A stretch of 64,000 nucleotides of DNA from positions 2,294,001-2,358,000 of the forward strand of contig NZ_CP048407.1 of NCBI RefSeq assembly GCF_003403315.2, written 5' to 3'. Position 1 is the first letter of the stretch. Each line of letters begins with the position of its first letter. Shown here in pieces: positions 44,088 to 52,509 of this stretch. Origin of the DNA: Thermaerobacter sp. PB12/4term. GTDB lineage: Bacteria; Bacillota; Sulfobacillia; Thermaerobacterales; Thermaerobacteraceae. The translations under genes and the position numbers were made by a program. The notes beneath the pieces were generated by a model, which did not search any database, was not told where the DNA came from, and worked only from the letters and a program-made list of their open reading frames with translations.

Positions 44088-45041
44088 ATGCCCACCCCTG
44101 CTGAGTCCCGTCCCGGTGCGCCCCGTCCGGGTGCTCCCCGCCCGCATGCGCCCGGCCCGGGCACCCCACCGCAGGCCCCCCCGCCCCGAGCCATGACCAT
44201 CGCCGGCTCCGACAGCGGCGGCGGCGCGGGGATCCAGGCGGACCTGAAGACCTTCAACGCTCTGCGGGTCTTCGGCACCTCGGCCATCACCGCCCTGACG
44301 GCCCAGAACACCGAGGGGGTGCGGGACGTCCACCTGGTCCCCCCCGAGATGGTGGCCGCCCAGATCGACGCCGTGCTGGACGACATCGGCACCGACGCCG
44401 CCAAGACGGGCATGCTGGGCACCACCGCCATCGTGGAGGCCGTGGCCGAGCGCATCGGCTACTGGCGGGACCGGCTGGGTCCCTTCCCCCTGGTGGTCGA
44501 CCCGGTGATGATCGCCAAGAGCGGCGCCCCCCTCCTGGACGAACCGGCCCGGGAGGCGGTGCGGCGGCTGCTCCTGCCGCTGGCGACGGTGATCACGCCG
44601 AACCGCCACGAGGCGGAGGAACTGGCCGGCGTCCCCATCCGGACGCTGGACGACGCCCGCCGGGCGGCCCAGGTCCTCCACGGGCTGGGGCCGGCCTGGG
44701 TGGTAGTCAAGGGCGGTCACGTGGCGGAAGATTCCGCCGAGGCCGTGGACGTGGTCTACGACGGTCGGGAATGGCACCTGCTGCGGGCGCCTCGCATCGC
44801 CACCCGCTCGACCCACGGCACCGGCTGCACCTTCTCGGCCGCCATCACCGCCTACCTGGCCAGGGGGTACGGGGTGCTGGACGCCCTGCAAGCCGCCAAG
44901 GTTTACATCACCGGGGCCATCCGCCATGCCCCCGCCATCGGCCGCGGCCACGGCCCCACCTGCTCCTTTTACCCCTGGGAGGCCGCATCCGGGGCAGCTG
45001 ATGCGCCGGGCCGGCCGGCCGAAGGCGGTGAGGAGGGGTGA
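44088..45041 (+). CDS. thiD: Hydroxymethylpyrimidine (phosphate) kinase
   Basis: 317 residues. Ribokinase-fold kinase with [17 protein letters not shown] (40-56), [10 protein letters not shown], the Mg/phosphate segment [22 protein letters not shown] and the anion-hole [14 protein letters not shown]. It phosphorylates hydroxymethylpyrimidine to the pyrophosphate for thiamine synthesis. A Pro/Ala/Gly-rich 33-residue leader precedes the enzyme; ATG 44088 has GGAAGGGAG upstream. It ends in a GTGA overlap with thiW and lies below the TPP riboswitch. Confidence 0.94.
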   Translation: MPTPAESRPGAPRPGAPRPHAPGPGTPPQAPPPRAMTIAGSDSGGGAGIQADLKTFNALRVFGTSAITALTAQNTEGVRDVHLVPPEMVAAQIDAVLDDIGTDAAKTGMLGTTAIVEAVAERIGYWRDRLGPFPLVVDPVMIAKSGAPLLDEPAREAVRRLLLPLATVITPNRHEAEELAGVPIRTLDDARRAAQVLHGLGPAWVVVKGGHVAEDSAEAVDVVYDGREWHLLRAPRIATRSTHGTGCTFSAAITAYLARGYGVLDALQAAKVYITGAIRHAPAIGRGHGPTCSFYPWEAASGAADAPGRPAEGGEEG

Positions 45042-45640
45042 CGGCACCTCAGCCCACCGCACCCCCCGGCCGCACCCGGCGGCTGGTCCGGGCCGCCATG
45101 CTGATCGCCCTGGGCACCGTCCTGGCCGGCATGGTCCGAGTCCCGGTGGGGGTGGCCACCGCCACGCCGGTGCAGCATGCCGTCAACGTGCTGGCCGCCG
45201 CCTGGTTCGGCCCGGCGGGCGCCGTGACCGTGGCGTTCCTCATCAGCCTCCTGCGCAACCTGCTGGGGCTGGGCACCCTGCTGGCCTTCCCGGGCAGCCT
45301 CTTCGGCGCCGCCCTGGCCGGTCTCGCCTACCGGGCCGCCCGGCGCCCCGCCGCGGCCATGGCGGGCGAGGTGGTGGGCACAGGGCTGGTGGGCGGCCTG
45401 GCCGCCTTCCCCGTGGCCCGGTGGCTGCTGGGCCAGGCAGAGGCGGCCTGGTTCTTCTACGTGGTCCCTTTCACCCTCAGCAGCTTGCTGGGCGCCCTGG
45501 TGGGAGGCCTGCTGCTGCGCTGGCTCCCCGCCCCGGCCCGGGAGAGCGACGGGGAGCCGGTTCCCGCCCCGGGTCGTGAAGGCTCCCAGAGCCCGCGCTC
45601 CCGCCGCGGGGGACCGCGCTCCCCCCACGGCGAACCGTAA
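45038..45640 (+). CDS. thiW: ThiW, thiazole-specific ECF transporter S component
   Basis: 200 residues with five hydrophobic segments. The phrase GVATATPVQHAVNVLAAAWFGP followed by FLISLLRNLLGLGTLLAFPGS is characteristic of ThiW. It would capture hydroxyethylthiazole and use shared ECF ATPases and T component encoded elsewhere. GTG 45038 overlaps the thiD stop, so it is coupled. The last 35 residues are a polar Arg/Pro/Ser tail. Confidence 0.88.
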   Translation: MTAPQPTAPPGRTRRLVRAAMLIALGTVLAGMVRVPVGVATATPVQHAVNVLAAAWFGPAGAVTVAFLISLLRNLLGLGTLLAFPGSLFGAALAGLAYRAARRPAAAMAGEVVGTGLVGGLAAFPVARWLLGQAEAAWFFYVVPFTLSSLLGALVGGLLLRWLPAPARESDGEPVPAPGREGSQSPRSRRGGPRSPHGEP

Positions 45641-45723
45641 TAACCCGGCTCCGCCGGGTCCCCGGGCCGGTGGGAGCGCCGGGGCCAGGCGGGTTGCCCG
45701 GGTATGGCAAAGGAGGGATCCCC

Positions 45724-46617
45724 ATGACGGCGGGCGCTCCCCAGCCGCAGGCGCCGGAAGCGTTCACCCCCTTCACCCCCGGAACCTGGGAGGAGGAAGC
45801 TGCCCGGGTTCTAGCCCGGATCCGCCAACAGCGGCCGCTGGTCCACCACCTGACCAATTATGTGGTGATGAACTGGACGGCCAACATCACCCTGGCCCTG
45901 GGGGCATCCCCCTTGATGGCGCCGGAACCTGAAGAGTTCCCCGCCATAGCTACGGCGGCGGGGGCCCTAGTCCTGAATATCGGCAGCCTGCGGGCAGGGG
46001 ATGAAGCCGTCTTCAAGGCGGCCCAGGCCGAGGCCCTCCGCCACGGGCGGGCCGTGGTGGTCGATCCCGTAGGAGCCGGCTTCACCCCCTTGCGTACCCG
46101 GCTGTGCCTGGACCTTCTGGCCGGGGGCGTTACCGCCGTGCGCGGCAACGGCGGCGAGATCCTGGCCCTGGCCGGGGCGGGAACCGGCCGGACCCGGGGC
46201 GTCGACAGCGGCGCGGTGGAGGAAGGGGAGGTGCTGGAGGCGGCCCAGGCACTGGCCCGGCGCTTTCGCTGCGTGGTGGTGGCCAGCGGCCCGGTCGACC
46301 TGGTCACCGACGGCCGTCAGGTCTGGCGGGTGGCCAACGGCCACCCCTGGCTGGCGGCGGTCACCGGCGGCGGCTGCGGGGCCACCACGGCGGTGGCGGT
46401 GTTCCTGGCGGGCTCGGAGGCGCCCCTCAAGGACGCCACCCTGGCCATGGCCGTCTACGGCCTGGCCGCCCAGCGGGCGGCGGAACGCACCCCGGGGCCG
46501 GGTTCGTTCCAGGCAGCGTTCCTGGACGAGCTGTACCACCTGGGGGCGGGGGGCACGGCAGATCCGGAAGGGCTTTCCATTCTACCGGGAACGCAAGATG
46601 GGTCCCAGGAAAGGTGA
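45724..46617 (+). CDS. thiM: Hydroxyethylthiazole kinase
   Basis: 297 residues. PLVHHLTNYVVMNWTANITLALGASPLMA (about 38-66) is the ThiM opening; VVVDPVGAGFTPLRT, VRGNGGEI and VTGGGCGATTAV (ATP anion hole) complete the ribokinase-like site. It phosphorylates the thiazole brought in by ThiW. A 20-residue Ala/Pro leader is extra. ATG 45724 follows AAAGGAGGG. Fits a salvage route thiW-thiM-thiD-thiE rather than de novo synthesis, as no thiC or thiG is present here. Confidence 0.93.
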   Translation: MTAGAPQPQAPEAFTPFTPGTWEEEAARVLARIRQQRPLVHHLTNYVVMNWTANITLALGASPLMAPEPEEFPAIATAAGALVLNIGSLRAGDEAVFKAAQAEALRHGRAVVVDPVGAGFTPLRTRLCLDLLAGGVTAVRGNGGEILALAGAGTGRTRGVDSGAVEEGEVLEAAQALARRFRCVVVASGPVDLVTDGRQVWRVANGHPWLAAVTGGGCGATTAVAVFLAGSEAPLKDATLAMAVYGLAAQRAAERTPGPGSFQAAFLDELYHLGAGGTADPEGLSILPGTQDGSQER

Positions 46618-46943
46618 ACCGCGCGGATGCAGCGGCGCCGGGGGTTGCGGGCCGGGGCCGGCTGCAGCCGGAGTTCCCGGCTCACCCTGGCGTGCGGCTC
46701 GGTGCTGCGCCGTGACCGCTTTTGCCCCCGTCGGGTCCGCCTGGCGCCGGCCTCCTGGGGGTGGGGTGGCCACCCGGGGCCGGCCAGGGCGGGCATCCAG
46801 AGCGAGGGGGGCACCTGGGGTCAGAGTGGGCCCCTGGGGCAGCGCCGCCACCCGCGGCCAGGGCGGGCACCTAGGGTCAGAGCAGGAACGTGGGGGCGAA
46901 GCGGACCCCTGGATCCCGGCGGGTCCTCACGGGAGGTGATCCC
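46618..46943. other. Intergenic region with imperfect direct repeats, no gene
   Basis: About 330 bases between thiM and thiE. GGCCAGGGCGGGCA occurs near 46788 and 46856, each followed within about 35 bases by GGGTCAGAG; GGGCACCTGGGG and GGGCACCTAGGG are related. No riboswitch or clear terminator was found, so thiE is probably in the same transcript. Confidence 0.5.
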
Positions 46944-47666
46944 ATGACGGGTGATTCCATGACCGGGAAGGATGGGGCAGGTCGGGGCGGGACCCACCTC
47001 CCGTCGCCGGCAGGCGTCCCTGCAGAGCGCACGATCCCCACCGGCCCCGAAACCGGCCTGCTCAAGGTCTACTTCATCTACGACCTGGGCCTTATGGGCA
47101 CCGCCGACCCTGTCCCTCTGCTGGAGCAGGTGCTGGCTGCCGGGGTCCGGGCGGTACAGTTCCGGGCCAAGGCGGTGGCCGACCGGGTCGCCTACGACCT
47201 GGCCCAGGCGGCTCGCGGAGTCACGGCCCGCTACGGTGCCCTCCTGGTCGTCAATGACCGGCTGGACCTGGCTCTGGCGGTGGGTGCCGACGGCCTGCAC
47301 GTGGGGCAGGATGACCTGCCGGCGGAGGTGGTGCGCCGGCTGTGGCCCGGGGGACTGCTGGGCGTTTCCGTTCGCAGCCCCGAGGAGGCCCGGGCGGCCG
47401 AGGCCGCGGGGGCGGACTATGTGGGCGCCGGGGCGCTGCGTTCCACCTCCACCAAGGACGATGCCCGGGTCATCGGCCTGGAGGGGTTGAAGGCGGTGGT
47501 GGCCGCCACCCGCCTGCCCGTGGTGGCCATCGGCGGCATCACCCTGGACGACCTCCCGGCCCTGCGCCGGGCCGGCCTGGCCGGGGTCGCCGTAGCCTCG
47601 GCCATCGCCCGGGCGGGCGACCCGAGCGGGGCGGCGGCCGCCTTCGTGAAGCGGTGGGGTGCGTGA
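46944..47666 (+). CDS. thiE: Thiamine phosphate synthase
   Basis: 240 residues, a TIM barrel. AVQFRAKAVADRVAYDLA, LLVVNDRLDLALAVGADGLHVGQDD, VSVRSPEEARAAEAAGADYVGAGALRSTSTKDD and VVAIGGITLDDL are the substrate and phosphate sites of ThiE, which couples HMP-PP and thiazole phosphate. The usual VQLR(E/D)K is VQFRAK here, so the acidic residue is alanine. ATG 46944 is fixed by GGGAGGTGATCCC. A 40-residue polar leader precedes the barrel. Last gene of the thiamine salvage cluster. Confidence 0.93.
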   Translation: MTGDSMTGKDGAGRGGTHLPSPAGVPAERTIPTGPETGLLKVYFIYDLGLMGTADPVPLLEQVLAAGVRAVQFRAKAVADRVAYDLAQAARGVTARYGALLVVNDRLDLALAVGADGLHVGQDDLPAEVVRRLWPGGLLGVSVRSPEEARAAEAAGADYVGAGALRSTSTKDDARVIGLEGLKAVVAATRLPVVAIGGITLDDLPALRRAGLAGVAVASAIARAGDPSGAAAAFVKRWGA

Positions 47667-47987
47667 GTGTATGACCCCGGCCATCTTCTCTTGCCGCAGG
47701 GCACCCTCCGCGGCCCGTCGTGCTACACTCCCGTTGTAGTGCTTGCCCAGCCCGTTGTAATGCTTGTTCAGGCCCGGCGGCGGCCGATGCGGACCCCGGC
47801 CCTGGAACAGCAAGCGGCTGTGGTTAGTCCCGGGTGGTTTGCAATCGCAAACCGTCATGGGCCCGCCGTCCATGGGCCCGCCAACAGTTGGCCCGCCCGC
47901 CGGGACCGGCCGGCCGCGGCCCAACCCGCCGCGGCGGCGGGCGAAAGGGGCCGGGCAAGCTAACCCGACAACAGGAGTTGACCTGCC
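47667..47987 (+). promoter_or_regulatory. Upstream region of the MFS gene with direct and inverted repeats
   Basis: Two 20-bp near-identical direct repeats (CCGTTGTAGTGCTTGCCCAG at 47731-47750 and a three-mismatch copy at 47752-47771, period 21) include plausible promoter elements. GGTTTGCAATCGCAAACC (47836-47853) is an inverted repeat with 7-bp arms, about 135 bases before the start codon. A regulator site for the exporter is likely, but no regulator gene adjoins. Confidence 0.5.
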
Positions 47988-49625
47988 GTGTCCGACCGCC
48001 AGCGAAGCACGAGCACCGCCTCCGGCGCCGGTTCGTCCCGGACGAACGCCTCCACGGGCGGGCTGCCAGAGCCTGGCCATGATGCCCAATCCGGCACCGG
48101 CGGCCGACAGAAGGCTCCCACCGGACCCACCGGTCCGACTGGTCCCGGCGGTCCCGGCAGTGCCGGCGGCTCCTCCACTTCCGCCCGCCCCTTCACTCCC
48201 GCCGGCCCCGCTGGCAGCGCTGGTGCCGCTGGCCGCACCGGTGGCGCGGATCCCCAGGGACAGCGCGTGCTGGGCGTCCTGCTGCTCGGCGTGTTCCTGG
48301 GGGCGCTGGACATCGCCATCGTCGGCCCGGCACTGAGTGCCATCGGCCGGGACTTCGCCATCAGCGAGCGGCAGCTCAGCTGGGTCTTCACCATCTACGT
48401 GCTGTGCAATCTCGTTGGCAACCCGCTGATGGCCCGGCTCTCCGACCTGCGGGGACGGCGGCCGATTTACATGCTGGATGTGGCGCTCTTCGGCCTGGGT
48501 TCGGTGGTGGTCGCCGCCGCACCCTCCTTCCCCGTCCTGCTGGCCGGGCGGGCGATCCAGGGCCTCGCCTCGGGCGGCATTTTCCCCGTGGCCAGTGCGA
48601 CCATCGGCGAGACCTTCCCGCCAGAGCGTCGCGGCCGTGCCCTGGGGATGACGGGCGCCATGTTCGGGCTGGCCTTTTTGCTGGGGCCCGTGATCGGCGG
48701 CGTGCTGTTGCCCTTTGGCTGGCAGTGGCTCTTTTTGATCAACGTACCCCTGGCCGCTCTGGTGCTGGTCTGGAGCCGCCGGGTTCTTCCGGCGCCGCGG
48801 CCGGCGGCTCGGTCCGCCTTTGACCTGCCCGGCATGGTCCTGCTGGGGTTGGGTCTTGTGGCCCTGGCCCTGGCCATCAACCGCATTGACAGCCAGCAGG
48901 TTTTGGCGAGCCTCACTTCGCCAGGGGTGTGGCCCCTTTTGCTGGCTGGGCTCGTGCTGCTCGCCGCCTTCCAGCGGGTGGAGGCCACCGCCCCCGCGCC
49001 GCTTATCGACCCCGGCCTGTTGGCCAATCGCCAGCTGGCCGTGGCCAACGCCCTCTCCGGCCTGAGCGGCCTGCTCCAGGCGGGGCTGGTCTTCGTCCCC
49101 TCCCTGGCCGTCGCCGCCTTTGGGGTGGACCCCTCCACGGCCGCCTACCTGCTTGGCCCGGCGGTGCTGGCCAGTGCCGTGGGGGCGCCGCTGGTGGGCC
49201 GCCTGCTGGACCAGGCCGGCTCCCGGGTGGTCCTTTCAGCCGGAACGGCGGTGCTGGCCGCCGGGCTGCTCCTGATCCCCCTGGCCACCCGGAACGTGGG
49301 GCTGTTCGTGGCGGACGGCGTCGTGGTAGGCCTCGGCCTGGCCAGCCTGACGGGCGCTCCCCTGCGGTATGTGGTTCTGAACGAAGCCGGGGCCGGCCAC
49401 CGGGCGGCCGCCCAGTCCCTGCTCACCGTGGCCAGCAACATGGGCCAGATCGTGGGCAGCGCCGCCATGGGCGCCATCGTGGCCTCCCACGCCGGCGACC
49501 TGGCGGGGTACGAGCAGGCGTACGTGGTGCTGGGCGTGCTGGCGGCCCTGGGCGTCCTGGCTGCCCTTTCCTTGAAGAACCGGGAGGAAGAGCGCCGCAC
49601 GGCGCTGAAAAACAGCCCTGCTTGA
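47988..49625 (+). CDS. MFS drug exporter, DHA2 (EmrB/QacA) family
   Basis: 545 residues with about fourteen hydrophobic segments. LGALDIAIVGPALSAIGRDF (TM1 motif D1-like), ARLSDLRGRRPIYMLDV (motif A) and LGPVIGGVLLPFGWQWLFLI (motif C) are clear. The first 90 residues are a polar Ser/Thr/Gly/Pro leader with collagen-like GPT triplets (APTGPTGPTGPGGPG), absent from relatives. GTG 47988 follows CAGGAG by about ten bases. Substrate unknown. Confidence 0.88.
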   Translation: MSDRQRSTSTASGAGSSRTNASTGGLPEPGHDAQSGTGGRQKAPTGPTGPTGPGGPGSAGGSSTSARPFTPAGPAGSAGAAGRTGGADPQGQRVLGVLLLGVFLGALDIAIVGPALSAIGRDFAISERQLSWVFTIYVLCNLVGNPLMARLSDLRGRRPIYMLDVALFGLGSVVVAAAPSFPVLLAGRAIQGLASGGIFPVASATIGETFPPERRGRALGMTGAMFGLAFLLGPVIGGVLLPFGWQWLFLINVPLAALVLVWSRRVLPAPRPAARSAFDLPGMVLLGLGLVALALAINRIDSQQVLASLTSPGVWPLLLAGLVLLAAFQRVEATAPAPLIDPGLLANRQLAVANALSGLSGLLQAGLVFVPSLAVAAFGVDPSTAAYLLGPAVLASAVGAPLVGRLLDQAGSRVVLSAGTAVLAAGLLLIPLATRNVGLFVADGVVVGLGLASLTGAPLRYVVLNEAGAGHRAAAQSLLTVASNMGQIVGSAAMGAIVASHAGDLAGYEQAYVVLGVLAALGVLAALSLKNREEERRTALKNSPA

Positions 49626-49765
49626 CGCAGCTTGCCAGAAAGCAGCCCTTTTTGACGCAGGATGGCAGGAAAGCACCCCTGCTAGACGCAGGTTGCTGGA
49701 GGGCAGCCCTGCTGGACCGCAGGTTGCTGGAGAACAGCCCTCTGGACGCAAGGGGCTGCAGAACA
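49611..49765. repeat. Five degenerate 30-31-bp tandem repeats after the MFS gene
   Basis: Units resembling CAGCCCTGCTGGACGCAGG plus TTGCTGGAGAA repeat from 49611 to about 49765; weaker copies continue to 49870. The first unit contains the MFS stop codon (TGA 49623-49625). The rest of the gap to 50027 holds no gene. Confidence 0.75.
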
Positions 49766-50027
49766 GCGGCGGCTGGCGCAGGCTGCTTCAGCACGGCCCT
49801 GGGTAACGCCCGTGGCGCCGGTTGTAAGGGTTGCAGCAGAGCCGGCCCTGCTGGACGGCTCGTCCTTAACAGCCCGGCGTGACGACGCTTTGTGTTTGCC
49901 GGCAAGCCGCCCTGCATCAACCAGGCAGGCGTAAGGCGCCGATCGGACCCGGGCCGCAGGTGCCGGGCCATCCGGTCCCCTGGGGCGGCATGTCCCCCGG
50001 ACCCGGCGACCGGCAAGGAGGGTGGAC

Positions 50028-51605
50028 GTGACTCCCCGGCGGATTCGCACCCCCATGATGCGTCTCGCCGTCCTTTTCGCGGCAACCCTGCTGGTGTTCG
50101 GCGGCGGGTGCGGTCCCCTGGCCGAATGGGCGGGCCTGGCACCGTGGGGGAACCCCTCCGCCGTGGATCAGCCCGGCGACGGGCCGCGGGGCGGGCAGCC
50201 CCCTGGCGATGGGCCGCCTGGTGGACAGGCTCCCGTCGGTGGGATTTCGGCCCTTCCTGGCGCCGCCGAACCCGCCGGTCCCCAGGGTGGCCCCGGCGGC
50301 GGCCGGGTTCTTCCCGGGGCGGGAGACGAACTCGGCCCCGGGGACGGACCGGACGGCCTTGCCTGGCAGCGGGCCAGCCTGGCCAGCGTGGGGGATGTGC
50401 TGATCCACAACACCCTGCTGGCGGCGGCCCGGCAAAAGGACGGGACCTACGATTTCGGGCCGGCCCTGGCGGCTGTGACCCCGGCCTTACGGGCCGCGGA
50501 CCTGGCGGTGGCCAATCTGGAACAGCCCGTCACGGGCGCCGACCTGGGGGGCTACACGGGGTATCCCCAGTTCAACTCGCCCCCGGAACTGCTGGAGACC
50601 CTGCGCCAGGCCGGCTTCGACGTCCTGACCAATGCCAACAACCACACCCTGGATCGGGGCCGGCGGGGAGTGGAGCGCACCTTTGCCAACCTGGAGCGCT
50701 TTGGCTTTATCCATGCCGGCACCGCCCGCAACGCCGAGGAACGGGACCGTATCGCCGTGGCCGACGCGGGCGGCATCCGCATTGCCTTCCTGGCCTACAC
50801 CTACGGCACCAACGGCATCCCCCTGCCGGCCCCCTATCTGGTCAACCTGATCGATCCCCAGCAGATCGCGGCGGACATCGCCCGGGCGCGGCGGGCGGGG
50901 GTCGATCTGGTGTCGGTCTCCCTGCATTTCGGCAACGAATACGAGACCGAACCCAACCGCCAGCAGGAGGACCTGGTCGACCAGGTCCTGGCAGCAGGCG
51001 CCGATATCGTGCTGGGCCACCATCCCCACGTGCTGCAGCGGGCCGAGTTGCGCCCGGCCGGGGGGGCCGAGGGAGAGGCAGCGCCGGGAGAGCCAGGGCC
51101 GGGGGAGCAAGCTGGGAGAGAGGCTCGCACCGCAACGGCCGGCGCCCCCGCTGGAGGGGCCCCCGCTGCCGGGTCTGACGGTTCCTGCACCGGGCGCGGG
51201 CCCGGGCAACCCGCCGGGCAAGCCGGGCAAGCCGGCCGGCGGCCTTGCCTTTACAAAGCGGTGCTGTTCTCCCAGGGCAACTTCCTGGCCGGGCAAATCG
51301 GGGAAGACCGCATGACCTCCGCCCTCTTCTGGCTGGACCTGGCCCGCGATCCCCTCACCGGCAGGGCAGGGGTAACGGGAATCCGTTACGTGCCCCTGTA
51401 CATCCACAAGGGCAGGGTAAACGGGCGCTGGCTCTGGCGCCCCCTGCCGGCCCGGGAGGCGGCCGGCGATCCGGCCCGGTACCAGGTTCCTCAAGCCGAC
51501 GTGCCCCTGCTGGAGCGGGCTTACCGGCGGGCGCTACAGCGCCTGGAGGCGCCGGGCGTAAGCTGGGTCCCCATGGAGGAGCTGGCACCCGCGCAGGGGC
51601 AGTGA
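50028..51605 (+). CDS. CapA family (poly-gamma-glutamate synthesis-like) lipoprotein
   Basis: 525 residues. Signal sequence of a probable lipoprotein (hydrophobic 10-24, GGGC), a Gly/Pro-rich linker (about 40-110), then a CapA metallophosphatase-like domain: SVGDVLIHNTLL, VANLEQPVTG, NANNHTLDRG, SVSLHFGNEYE and LGHHPHVLQ with the expected metal ligands. A second low-complexity insert (about 345-400) precedes YKAVLFSQGNFLAGQ. CapA proteins take part in poly-glutamate or capsule export and some are hydrolases; no capBC genes adjoin. GTG 50028 is preferred over 50022 because AAGGAGG is then correctly spaced. Confidence 0.87.
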   Translation: MTPRRIRTPMMRLAVLFAATLLVFGGGCGPLAEWAGLAPWGNPSAVDQPGDGPRGGQPPGDGPPGGQAPVGGISALPGAAEPAGPQGGPGGGRVLPGAGDELGPGDGPDGLAWQRASLASVGDVLIHNTLLAAARQKDGTYDFGPALAAVTPALRAADLAVANLEQPVTGADLGGYTGYPQFNSPPELLETLRQAGFDVLTNANNHTLDRGRRGVERTFANLERFGFIHAGTARNAEERDRIAVADAGGIRIAFLAYTYGTNGIPLPAPYLVNLIDPQQIAADIARARRAGVDLVSVSLHFGNEYETEPNRQQEDLVDQVLAAGADIVLGHHPHVLQRAELRPAGGAEGEAAPGEPGPGEQAGREARTATAGAPAGGAPAAGSDGSCTGRGPGQPAGQAGQAGRRPCLYKAVLFSQGNFLAGQIGEDRMTSALFWLDLARDPLTGRAGVTGIRYVPLYIHKGRVNGRWLWRPLPAREAAGDPARYQVPQADVPLLERAYRRALQRLEAPGVSWVPMEELAPAQGQ

Positions 51606-51895
51606 TCGAGGGCTCTTCCCTGACCTCCCGCAATCCAGATTCGGCGGTGTGTGCCCCGGACAAGCCGCCCCCAAGGAGCGCAAGACGCGCGTCCCCCGGC
51701 ACCCCTGCCCACAGCCCGTGGTCCCCCACCGACCGCGCCCTGCGGATCGCCCTGCTTCGCCGGCGAAGGCCTGCGGTTTCCTCTCCCCTTCCAGGCGATC
51801 TATGTCATGCGATTGCAACCAACCGGAAACGGAGAATCATGGCTTTCCTGGTAGACTTGTATCGTGCGCGACGGGATGCGAGGGGGGGACAGGCG

Positions 51896-52468
51896 ATGTC
51901 GAAGACCCGGCGACTCACCGTGCTGGCCTTAGCTAGCCTGGCCGTCGCCCTGGCGATGGCCGGCTGCGGGGCCCAGCCCCAGGATCCGAACGACGTGCAA
52001 ATTATCGAAGACGAGGAGCAGGTCTACATTTTTCCGGATGGCACACGGGTCACGGGCGACAAGGCAAGATGGACGGAACAGGTGGTCCATCGCCTGATGG
52101 CATCGGCGAGCACCTGGCGGGAGGCGGATCTGAACACAGCAGAGTTCCTGCAGCATGTGTCCATTCCCGCAGGGTTCCACCTGGCAAAGACCGCCACCAA
52201 TGGGGAGGTGACCCGTGCCATCTACGTCGCTCCCGACGCCCAACGGGTTTTTGTACTGAATGCCTGGCATCCGGGCGGTCCGGGCCGCGGGTGGACGATC
52301 ACCCCCAACTGCGTGACGGAAACCGAGGCAGGCCAGCCGATCCAGCCCTGGCTGGATCACCTCTGCCGTGCGGAATATCGCGTCGACGGGTGGCAGATCC
52401 AGATCGACGTGGCGACCGGCGACATGGAATCCAGCCGGCACCTCATCGTCGCATCCGTTGAACGTTGA
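51896..52468 (+). CDS. Small lipoprotein, unknown
   Basis: 190 residues. Signal peptide with lipobox AMAGC (C24), then a mature domain of about 165 residues with no recognised family: IIEDEEQVYIFPDGTRVTGD, READLNTAEFLQHVSIPAGF and WQIQIDVATGDMESSRH. Two cysteines (in NCVTE and HLCRAE) could form a disulfide. Start ATG 51896 follows AGGGGGGG. It is preceded by 290 bases without a gene, after the CapA-like gene, and is convergent with the sugar ABC operon. Confidence 0.72.
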   Translation: MSKTRRLTVLALASLAVALAMAGCGAQPQDPNDVQIIEDEEQVYIFPDGTRVTGDKARWTEQVVHRLMASASTWREADLNTAEFLQHVSIPAGFHLAKTATNGEVTRAIYVAPDAQRVFVLNAWHPGGPGRGWTITPNCVTETEAGQPIQPWLDHLCRAEYRVDGWQIQIDVATGDMESSRHLIVASVER

Positions 52469-52509
52469 CGGCCCGGACGCGGCCGCAGAAACCCGCGGCC
52501 CCCTCCGCC

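Noticed and set aside
46618-46943. Riboswitch before thiE
   Set aside because: No CTGAGA or GGTAAT blocks; only imperfect direct repeats.
49611-49870. CRISPR-like array or IS end
   Set aside because: Units are degenerate and tandem without unique spacers; no cas gene, transposase or terminal inverted repeats.
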